Source: an uncultured Oscillospiraceae bacterium (lineage in GTDB: Bacteria; Bacillota; Clostridia; Oscillospirales; Oscillospiraceae). From it: DNA of 11,019 nucleotides. Below are positions 1-6,024 of the stretch, one piece after another (position 1 is the stretch's first letter; each line of letters begins with the position of its first letter). The position numbers and the translations under genes were made by a program. Under the pieces are notes generated by a model. It was not told where the DNA came from. It saw only the letters and a list, made by a program, of their open reading frames with translations, and made no database searches. The stretch is from positions 1-11,019 of the forward strand of contig CAJOIG010000116.1 in NCBI GenBank assembly GCA_905234575.1, given 5' to 3'.

Positions 1-1304
1 TTTTCGAGGTCCGCCGGAGTCAGCCGGAACGCGGGATCGGCCAGCAGACGGTCCAGAAGATCGTTCTCGCCGCCCTCCAGCTTCACCTTCGCCGCCGCGG
101 CCTGGGAGTGGACGCGGATGGCCTCGTGGAGCTCCTGCCGGTCCCCGCCGAGGGTGACGGCGTGCATGAGGATATTTTCCGTGGCCATGAAGGGCATCTC
201 CTCCCGCAGGTGCTTTTCCATGACCTTCGGGTAGATGCGCCCGCCGCGGAGGACGTTTATGAGCAGGGTCAGCGCGCCGTCCGTCGCGAGGAAGGCCTCC
301 GGCAGGGAGATGCGCCGGTTCGCGGAGTCGTCCAGCGTGCGCTCGAGCCACTGGACGGCGGCGGTGTCGGCGGTGTTCTGGGCGGTGTTCATGACGTACC
401 GTGCCAGGGAGCAGACGCGCTCGCAGCGCATGGGGTTGCGCTTGTAGGCCATGGCGGAGGAGCCGACCTGCTCCGCCTCGAAGGGCTCGTCGAACTCCTT
501 CATGTGGGCCATGAGCCTCAGGTCCGTGGCGGCCTTATGCAGGCTCTGGGCGATGCCGGAGAGGACGGAGAGCACCTGGTAATCCACCTTGCGGGAGTAG
601 GTCTGGCCCGAGACGGGCATGCAGGCACGGAAGCCCATCTTTTCCGCGATCTTCGCCTCCAGGGCGTAGACCTTCTCCGCGTCGCCGCCGAAGAGTTCCA
701 AAAAGCTCGCGCCGGTGCCGGTGGTGCCCTTGCAGCCGAGCAGGCGCAGGTGATCGAGCTCGAACTCCAGCCGGTCCAGGTCCATCACGAGATCCTGGGC
801 CCAGAGACAGGCGCGCTTGCCGACGGTGGTGGGCTGGGCGGCCTGGTAGTGGGTGTAGGCGAGGGTGGGAACGTCCTTGTGGGCCCGGGCGAAATCTCCC
901 AGGGCTGCGATGGCGTTCACGAGGAGGACGCGGATTCGCACCATCCCTTCCCGAAGCTGGATGACGTCGGTGTTGTCGCCCACGTAGCAGCTCGTGGCGC
1001 CCAGGTGGATGATGGGCTTTGCCGCGGGGCATACGTCGCCGTAGGTGCGGATGTGGGCCATGACGTCGTGGCGCAGGCGGCGCTCGTAGTCCGCCGCGCG
1101 GTCATAGTCGATGTCGTCGACGTGGGCGCGCATCTCCGCGAGCTGGGCGTCCGTGATGGGCAGGCCGAGCTCCTGCTCCGCCTCCGCCAGGGCGATCCAC
1201 AGCCGCCGCCAGGTGGAGAACTTGAAGTCGGGGGAGAAGATGCGCTGCATCTCCTTCGAGGCGTACCGCGAGCATAAGGGGTTCTCGTAGATGGGCTTGT
1301 TCAT
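1..1304 (-). CDS. purB: Adenylosuccinate lyase, 3' end cut by the window edge
   Basis: This fumarase/aspartase-superfamily enzyme removes fumarate from SAICAR and from adenylosuccinate in cytosolic purine synthesis. The frame opens at an ATG at 1304 preceded by GGGAGG, and 434 codons are visible before the left edge. The longer family form (human ADSL type, about 475-485 residues) suggests roughly 40 C-terminal residues lie outside. Visible motifs are GATSCYVGDNTD (residues 102-113), THYQAAQPTT with a likely catalytic His (about residue 152), the loop TTGTGASFLELFGGD (194-208), and the superfamily signature GSSAMAYKRNP (281-291) carrying the catalytic serine. It is transcribed away from nagB from its own promoter. 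Identity is very secure; the only gap is the missing end. Confidence 0.96.
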   Translation of the reverse strand, partial: MNKPIYENPLCSRYASKEMQRIFSPDFKFSTWRRLWIALAEAEQELGLPITDAQLAEMRAHVDDIDYDRAADYERRLRHDVMAHIRTYGDVCPAAKPIIHLGATSCYVGDNTDVIQLREGMVRIRVLLVNAIAALGDFARAHKDVPTLAYTHYQAAQPTTVGKRACLWAQDLVMDLDRLEFELDHLRLLGCKGTTGTGASFLELFGGDAEKVYALEAKIAEKMGFRACMPVSGQTYSRKVDYQVLSVLSGIAQSLHKAATDLRLMAHMKEFDEPFEAEQVGSSAMAYKRNPMRCERVCSLARYVMNTAQNTADTAAVQWLERTLDDSANRRISLPEAFLATDGALTLLINVLRGGRIYPKVMEKHLREEMPFMATENILMHAVTLGGDRQELHEAIRVHSQAAAAKVKLEGGENDLLDRLLADPAFRLTPADLE

Positions 1305-1339
1305 GGGCTTCCTCCCGATGAGCATGATTTGACTTATAA

Positions 1340-1368
1340 ATTATAGTACACCTGCGCGGGAAAGTCAA
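1340..1368 (-). promoter_or_regulatory. Promoter of purB
   Basis: Read on the minus strand there is a TTGACT -35 box (1363-1368), a 17-base spacer and a perfect TATAAT -10 box (1340-1345). Transcription should start near 1333, giving a leader of only about 30 bases before the purB ATG at 1304. A 7-base inverted repeat, TTGACTT/AAGTCAA, places one arm on the -35 box and the other at 1329-1335, near the predicted start of transcription. No guanine, PRPP or other purine riboswitch fits in so short a leader. Confidence 0.85.
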
Positions 1369-1468
1369 TTTACGCTTGTCACAGAATGCTCCGGCAATAC
1401 CATCCTCCTTTTTATACAGATAGATTCTCTGGGTTTAACCATTAACAATACTTATGTGAAATTTTTGC

Positions 1469-1497
1469 TTGACTAATGATAGATGCTGCGATATAAT
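1469..1497 (+). promoter_or_regulatory. Promoter of the nagB operon
   Basis: TTGACT (1469-1474), a 17-base spacer and TATAAT (1492-1497) form a near-consensus housekeeping promoter pointing at nagB. The predicted start of transcription is near 1504, so the leader is about 60 bases. The stretch between the two divergent promoters (about 1370-1468) is AT-richer than the genes. It holds a short palindrome, GGTTTAACC (1432-1440), which could be part of an operator, but I recognise no known NagR/GntR site. Confidence 0.85.
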
Positions 1498-1511
1498 ACG
1501 TCGTTGTTAGT

Positions 1512-1527
1512 CAGCGCGGAAGCGCTG
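1512..1527 (+). other. 5' leader stem-loop of nagB
   Basis: CAGCGC and GCGCTG form a perfect 6-bp stem closed by a GGAA (GNRA-type) tetraloop. It begins within about 10 bases of the predicted 5' end of the nagB transcript. GNRA loops make unusually stable hairpins, and a stem at the very 5' end can protect an mRNA from decay. The following bases (TTTATTTGG) are not a clean uridine run, so I do not call it a terminator. It is too small to be a known riboswitch. Confidence 0.5.
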
Positions 1528-1564
1528 TTTATTTGGTTTATTCATTCGAAAGGAGAAAGAATAT

Positions 1565-2356
1565 ATGCGCGTTGTTATTCAGGATGATTATGCGAAAATG
1601 AGCAAATGGGCGGCGGATTATATTGCGGCGAAGATCCGTGCCCACAAGGAGGAGCGGCCCTTTGTCCTCGGTCTGCCGACCGGCTCCTCGCCCATCGGCG
1701 TCTACAAGGAGCTGGCCCGCATGAACCAGGCCGGCGAGCTTTCCTTCGCGAACGTCGTCACCTTCAACATGGACGAGTATCTCGGCCTGCCCCATGAGCA
1801 CGACCAGAGTTACTGGTACTTCATGCACGACAACTTCTTCGATCACCTCGTGGACATGAAGCCCGAGAACATCAACATTCTCAACGGCATGACCGACGAC
1901 CCCGAGGGCGAGTGTGCACGCTACGAGGAGAAGATCGCCTCCTACGGCGGCATCGACCTGTTCATGGGCGGCATCGGCGTGGACGGGCACCTGGCCTTCA
2001 ACGAGCCGTACACGTCCCTGTCCTCCCGCACCGGCGTGCGCGACCTGACGACCGACACCCGCATCGTGAACTCCCGCTTCTTCGGCGGCGATCCCGAGAA
2101 GGTCCCGTCCCAGGCCCTTTCCGTCGGCATCGGCACCGTGACGGACTCGAAGGAGGTCCTCGTCCTCATCAGCGGCCACAACAAGGCCCGCGCCCTCGCG
2201 GCTACGGTGGAGGGCGGCGTCAGCCAGAAATGGACCTGCTCGGCGCTCCAGCTCCACAACGCCGCCATCATCGCCTGCGACGAGGAGGCCTGCGGCGAGC
2301 TCACCGTCGACACCTACAAATACTTCCTGGACATCGAAAAGAAGGAAAGGCTGTAA
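1565..2356 (+). CDS. nagB: Glucosamine-6-phosphate deaminase
   Basis: This cytosolic aldose-ketose isomerase/deaminase converts glucosamine-6-phosphate to fructose-6-phosphate plus ammonia, linking amino sugars to glycolysis. The 263-residue length is normal. Motifs include the phosphate loop GLPTGSSP (36-43), FNMDEYLGL (67-75) with the proton-abstracting Asp70, GIGVDGHLAFNEP (137-149) with Asp140, His142 and Glu147, and SSRTGVRDL (153-161). The ATG at 1565 sits nine bases after AGGAG. Aligned from memory to E. coli NagB, the allosteric arginine (R158) is a glycine here and the nearby lysine an arginine, so activation by GlcNAc-6-P may be weak or absent. nagB leads an operon that continues after 30 bases into an acyltransferase and glmM. 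No nagA deacetylase is present in the window. Confidence 0.97.
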   Translation: MRVVIQDDYAKMSKWAADYIAAKIRAHKEERPFVLGLPTGSSPIGVYKELARMNQAGELSFANVVTFNMDEYLGLPHEHDQSYWYFMHDNFFDHLVDMKPENINILNGMTDDPEGECARYEEKIASYGGIDLFMGGIGVDGHLAFNEPYTSLSSRTGVRDLTTDTRIVNSRFFGGDPEKVPSQALSVGIGTVTDSKEVLVLISGHNKARALAATVEGGVSQKWTCSALQLHNAAIIACDEEACGELTVDTYKYFLDIEKKERL

Positions 2357-2377
2357 AGCCTTTCCTCCCTGCTTTTT
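2343..2377 (+). terminator. Stem-loop over the nagB stop, possible partial terminator
   Basis: AGGAAAGGC (2343-2351) and GCCTTTCCT (2358-2366) form a perfect 9-bp stem. Its 6-base loop TGTAAA contains the nagB stop codon. A run of five T follows at 2373-2377, six bases after the stem. This resembles a leaky intrinsic terminator or an mRNA 3'-end stabiliser that would let nagB be expressed above the downstream genes. Because the T run is displaced from the stem, strong termination is unlikely, and the next gene starts ten bases later. Confidence 0.5.
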
Positions 2378-2386
2378 GGAGAGGAT

Positions 2387-3039
2387 ATGACTATGTACAC
2401 GATTCCCGAACTCTTTGACCTCGACCACACCCTCGCGAAGGACTATCTCTCGCAGTTCACCTATCCATGGGAGGCCCTCGCGGGCATCAAGGACCTCATC
2501 CTCGCCCTCGGGCCGACGCTGGGGGAGGACTACAGCGAGGTGTCCGAACACGTCTGGGTCCATAAGACCGCGAAGGTCTTCCCCTCGGCGTATCTCGGCG
2601 CGCCCTGCATCATCGGACCGAACACCGAGGTCCGCCACGGCGCCTTCATCCGCGGCTCCGCCCTCGTCGGCGCGGACTGCGTCGTCGGAAACTCCGTGGA
2701 GCTCAAAAACGTGATCCTGTTCGACCACGTCCAGACGCCGCACTACAATTACGTCGGCGACAGCATCCTCGGCTATTACAGCCACATGGGCGCGGGCTCC
2801 ATCACCTCGAACGTGAAGTCCGACAAGAAGCTCGTCGTCGTCCACAACGGCACGGAGCAGATCGAGACCGGCATCAAGAAGTTCGGCGCCATGCTGGGCG
2901 ACTATGTGGAGGTCGGCTGCAACGCCGTCTGCAACCCCGGCACGGTCATCGGCCGGCACTCCAAACCTCCTGCGTCCGCGGGGTCGTGCCCGAAAACAGC
3001 ATCTGGCGCGACAACGGTGAGATCCGCGCGAAGACCTGA
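2387..3039 (+). CDS. Left-handed beta-helix acyltransferase (GlmU C-terminal-like), frameshifted near its 3' end
   Basis: This hexapeptide-repeat protein is of the kind often annotated as UDP-N-acetylglucosamine pyrophosphorylase. It has no nucleotidyltransferase domain. Residues 1-55 are a helical lead-in and about 56-190 are beta-helix repeats (e.g. GAPCIIGPNTEVRHGAFIRG). HYNYVGDSILG (119-129) and GAGSITSN (135-142) match the GlmU acetyltransferase site, His119 taking the place of its catalytic His. The likely reaction is N-acetylation of glucosamine-1-phosphate. The first frame runs unnaturally on to 3124, overlapping glmM by 55 bases. From 2965, another frame gives the expected family ending TSCVRGVVPENSIW and stops at 3039. 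Comparison with the family's usual NVYP segment suggests about 10 bases lost near 2963. ATGs at 2387 and 2393 both fit the GGAGAGG at 2378-2384. Confidence 0.82.
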
Positions 3040-3069
3040 TACATTTGAAAAGATAGGACGGATACTACC

Positions 3070-4416
3070 ATGGGCAAATACTTCGGCACCGACGGCTTCC
3101 GCGGCGAAGCCAACAAGGACCTGACCTACGAGCACGCCATCAAGATCGGCCGCTTCCTCGGCTGGTACTACGGCGCGCGCCTCGGCAAGAAGGCCAAGAT
3201 CGTCATCGGCAAGGACACCCGCCGCTCGAGCTATATGTTCGAGTACGCGCTCTGCACCGGCCTCATGGCCTCCGGCGCGGACGCCTACATCATGCACGTC
3301 ACCACGACGCCCTCGGTCTCCTACATCACCCGCGTGGACGATTTCGACTGCGGCATCATGATCTCCGCCTCCCACAACCCTTACTACGACAACGGCATCA
3401 AGATCGTCAATTCCAACGGCGAGAAGATGGACGAGGAGACCCTCCTGGAGATCGAGAAGTACATCGACGGCGAGGTGACCGTTCCCATGGCGGAGCGGGC
3501 CGAGATCGGCCGCACGGTGGACTATGTCTCCGGCCGCAACCGCTACATCGGCTACCTCATCTCCCTGTCGAAGTACAGCTTCAAGGACGTGAAGGTTGGT
3601 CTCGACTGCGCGAACGGCGCGGCCTGGTCCATCGCCCGGGGCGTGTTCGACGCCCTCGGCGCGAAGGTGTACGTCATGAACGACGCTCCGGACGGCTTCA
3701 ACATCAACACCGACTGCGGCTCCACCCACATCGAGCATCTGCAGAAGTTCGTGGTGGAGAAGGGCCTCGATGTCGGCTTCGCCTACGACGGCGACGCCGA
3801 CCGCTGCCTCTGCGTGGACGAGAAGGGCAACGTCGTCACCGGCGACCACACGCTGTACATCTACGGCCTGTACATGAAGGAGCGCGGCAAGCTCCTGAAC
3901 AACAAGGTCGTCACCACCGTCATGTCGAACTTCGGCCTGTACAAGGCTCTCGACAAGGTCGGCATCGAGTACGAGAAGACCAAGGTGGGCGACAAGTACG
4001 TCTATGAGAACATGGTCCAGAACGGCCACCGCATCGGCGGCGAGCAGTCCGGGCACACGATCTTCACGAAATACGCCACCACCGGCGACGGCATCCTCAC
4101 GAGCATCAAGCTCATGGAGGTCATGCTGGCGAAGGGCAAGCCCATGAGCGAGCTCGCGGCCCCCGTGGTGTTCTATCCCCAGGTGCTCAAGAACGTCCGC
4201 GTGAAGTCGAAGCCTGAGGCCCAGAACGACCCGGACGTGCAGGCCGCCGTCGCGAAGGTGGCGGAGGAGCTCGGCGACACCGGGCGCATCCTGGTGCGCG
4301 AGTCCGGCACGGAGCCCGTCATCCGCGTCATGGTGGAGGCCGGCACGGAGGAGATCTGCGAGAAGTACGTGGACAGCGTCATCGACGTCATCCGCGCCAA
4401 GGGCCATCTGGCGTAA
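3070..4416 (+). CDS. glmM: Phosphoglucosamine mutase
   Basis: This alpha-D-phosphohexomutase interconverts glucosamine-6-phosphate and glucosamine-1-phosphate, a step toward UDP-GlcNAc and peptidoglycan. All four domain signatures are present in 448 residues. FGTDGFRG is at 5-12, ISASHNPYYDNGIK at 98-111 with the phosphoserine at Ser101, the metal loop DGDADR at 240-245, sugar-binding GGEQSGH at 323-329, and the phosphate-binding RESGTEP at 410-416. The GlmM-like FGTDGFRG and the context favour glucosamine over glucose or mannose as substrate. The ATG at 3070 follows a weak, rather distant AGGA (3055-3058), so translation may be coupled to the gene upstream. It lies 30 bases after the original stop of the acyltransferase and 28 bases before the DUF1846 gene. 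Confidence 0.93.
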   Translation: MGKYFGTDGFRGEANKDLTYEHAIKIGRFLGWYYGARLGKKAKIVIGKDTRRSSYMFEYALCTGLMASGADAYIMHVTTTPSVSYITRVDDFDCGIMISASHNPYYDNGIKIVNSNGEKMDEETLLEIEKYIDGEVTVPMAERAEIGRTVDYVSGRNRYIGYLISLSKYSFKDVKVGLDCANGAAWSIARGVFDALGAKVYVMNDAPDGFNINTDCGSTHIEHLQKFVVEKGLDVGFAYDGDADRCLCVDEKGNVVTGDHTLYIYGLYMKERGKLLNNKVVTTVMSNFGLYKALDKVGIEYEKTKVGDKYVYENMVQNGHRIGGEQSGHTIFTKYATTGDGILTSIKLMEVMLAKGKPMSELAAPVVFYPQVLKNVRVKSKPEAQNDPDVQAAVAKVAEELGDTGRILVRESGTEPVIRVMVEAGTEEICEKYVDSVIDVIRAKGHLA

Positions 4417-4444
4417 GAAACCCCATCGGCAGAGGAAGAGAGAT

Positions 4445-5926
4445 ATGAGCGTAACGAAAAAGATCGGCTTTGATTCGCAGCTCTACTTGCGGCTGCAGTC
4501 CGAGCGAATCATGGAGCGGGTCGGCCAGTTCGGCAAGCTGTACCTGGAGTTCGGCGGGAAGCTCTACGACGATAACCACGCCTCCCGGGTGCTGCCGGGC
4601 TTTGCCCCGGACAACAAGCTCAAGATGCTGGAGCAGCTCAAGGACCGGGCGGAGATGGTCATCGTCATCAGCGCCGAGGCCATCGAGCAGCAGAAGATCC
4701 GCGGCGACCTCGGGATCACCTACGATGTGGACGCCCTGCGCCTGAAGGACGTCTTTGAGAAGCGGGGCTTTTTCGTCGGCAGCATCGTCATCACGAAATA
4801 CGCCGGCCAGCCCGCCGCGGCGAAGTTCCGCCAGAAGCTCGATACCATGGGCATCCGGGCCTACTTCCTCCACAACATCGAGGGCTATCCCTCGAACATC
4901 GCTCATATCGTCAGCGAGGACGGCTTCGGCCGGAACGACTACATCGAGACGAGCCGGGACCTCATCGTCGTCACCGCGCCGGGCCCCGGCAGCGGCAAGA
5001 TGGCGACCTGCCTCTCCCAGCTCTACCACGAGCACAAGCGGGGCGTGAAGGCGGGCTACGCCAAGTTCGAGACCTTCCCGGTCTGGAACCTTCCCCTCCA
5101 GCATCCTGTGAACCTGGCCTACGAGGCCGCCACCGCGGATCTGGACGACGTGAACATGATCGACCCGTACCACCTCGAGGCCTACGGCGTCACCACCGTG
5201 AACTACAACCGGGACGTGGAGATCTTCCCGGTGCTCCGGGCACTGTTCGAGAGCATCTCCGGCGGGGAATGCCCCTACCGCTCCCCGACGGACATGGGCG
5301 TCAACATGGTTGGCATGGCGATCTCGGACGACGAGGTCTGCCGCGAGGCCGCCCGGCAGGAGATCATCCGGCGGTACTTCAAGTCCGCCGCCGCGGTCGC
5401 CCGGGGGAACGCCTCGAAGGAGGAACTGTACCGGCAGGAGCTTCTTATGAAAAAGGCCGGCTGCCAGCCCTCCGACCGCGCGGTGGTGGGCAAGGCGCTC
5501 CTGAAGGAGGAACTCACCGGCAAGCCCGCCATGGCCATCGAGCTGCCCGACGGACGCATCGTGACGGGCAAGACCTCCGACCTTCTGGGTCCGGCATCCG
5601 CCGCGATCATGAACGCGCTGAAGGCTGCCGCCGGCATCCCCGCGGAGGAGGAGCTGGTCGCTGCCTCCGCCATTGAGCCCATCCAGACCCTCAAGACCCG
5701 CTACCTCGGCGGGCACAACCCGCGCCTGCATTCGGACGAGACGCTCATTGCCCTGTCGGTCAGTGCGTCGAACAGCGAGCGCGCCCGCCTGGCCATGGAG
5801 CAGCTCCCGGCCCTGCGCGGCTCCCAGGCCCACTCCACGGTCCTCATGTCCTCCGTGGACGAGACGGTCTACCGCAAGCTCGGCATCGAGCTGACCTGCG
5901 GCGCGGTGGTGGAGGCCAAGGACTGA
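4445..5926 (+). CDS. DUF1846 family protein
   Basis: I recognise this as the DUF1846 family, about 500 residues, conserved in Firmicutes and of unknown biochemical role. At 493 residues it is full length. Family landmarks are KIGFDSQLYLRLQSERIMERV at 6-26 (shown in part), LYLEFGGKLYDD (32-43), SRVLPGF (47-53), KIRGDLGITYDVD (84-96), and a P-loop-like TAPGPGSGKMATCLSQLYHEH (177-197). FETFPVWNLPLQHPVNLAYEA (208-228) and SPTDMGVNMVG (280-290) follow. The glycine-rich loop and the kinase-like order of elements suggest nucleotide or phosphate binding, which is inference. There is no signal peptide or membrane segment, so it is probably cytosolic. AGGA (4433-4436) lies eight bases before the ATG. 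Its place right after glmM suggests a job tied to amino-sugar phosphates. Confidence 0.9.
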   Translation: MSVTKKIGFDSQLYLRLQSERIMERVGQFGKLYLEFGGKLYDDNHASRVLPGFAPDNKLKMLEQLKDRAEMVIVISAEAIEQQKIRGDLGITYDVDALRLKDVFEKRGFFVGSIVITKYAGQPAAAKFRQKLDTMGIRAYFLHNIEGYPSNIAHIVSEDGFGRNDYIETSRDLIVVTAPGPGSGKMATCLSQLYHEHKRGVKAGYAKFETFPVWNLPLQHPVNLAYEAATADLDDVNMIDPYHLEAYGVTTVNYNRDVEIFPVLRALFESISGGECPYRSPTDMGVNMVGMAISDDEVCREAARQEIIRRYFKSAAAVARGNASKEELYRQELLMKKAGCQPSDRAVVGKALLKEELTGKPAMAIELPDGRIVTGKTSDLLGPASAAIMNALKAAAGIPAEEELVAASAIEPIQTLKTRYLGGHNPRLHSDETLIALSVSASNSERARLAMEQLPALRGSQAHSTVLMSSVDETVYRKLGIELTCGAVVEAKD

Positions 5927-5945
5927 CGGATACCGCGTACAGCTA

Positions 5946-5961
5946 CAAAGAGACTTCTTTG
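5946..5961. other. Short stem-loop after the DUF1846 gene
   Basis: CAAAGA (5946-5951) and TCTTTG (5956-5961) form a 6-bp stem around the loop GACT, twenty bases after the DUF1846 stop and nine bases before the larger hairpin. It is AT-rich and weak by itself. It may help slow RNA polymerase ahead of the main hairpin or be a chance structure. Confidence 0.3.
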
Positions 5962-5969
5962 ACAGACAA

Positions 5970-6007
5970 CGTCCCCCCAAAGAGCCGATACGCTCTTTGG
6001 GGGGACG
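5970..6007. terminator. Perfect 16-bp hairpin between convergent genes
   Basis: Positions 5970-5985 and 5992-6007 are exact inverted repeats, with six C paired to six G and then AAAGAGC with GCTCTTT, around a 6-base loop (CGATAC). It sits midway between the 3' ends of the DUF1846 gene (plus) and the hydrolase gene (minus), where a shared transcription terminator is expected. Neither side carries a uridine run (GCTTATG on plus, GTTGTCT on minus). It may therefore act as a Rho-assisted or hairpin-only terminator, or as a block to 3' decay. Confidence 0.65.
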
Positions 6008-6024
6008 CTTATGTTGTATGCCGT

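Noticed and set aside
108..1277. Open plus-strand frame of 389 codons opposite purB
   Set aside because: Low-complexity Gly/Val/His/Glu composition and no domain, while the opposite strand encodes a complete purB signature.
1370..1412. Small minus-strand frame (about 12 codons) after an AAAGGAGG sequence upstream of purB
   Set aside because: The ribosome site touches the ATG with no spacing, and the frame lies upstream of the purB promoter, so it would not be on the purB transcript.
1538..5980. Three long open frames on the minus strand (1538-2959, 2902-4407, 4388-5980)
   Set aside because: They are exact antisense shadows of nagB, the acyltransferase, glmM and DUF1846. They are rich in Val, His, Asp and Leu, as expected from GC-rich codon bias, have no recognisable domain, and cross gene boundaries and the 16-bp hairpin.
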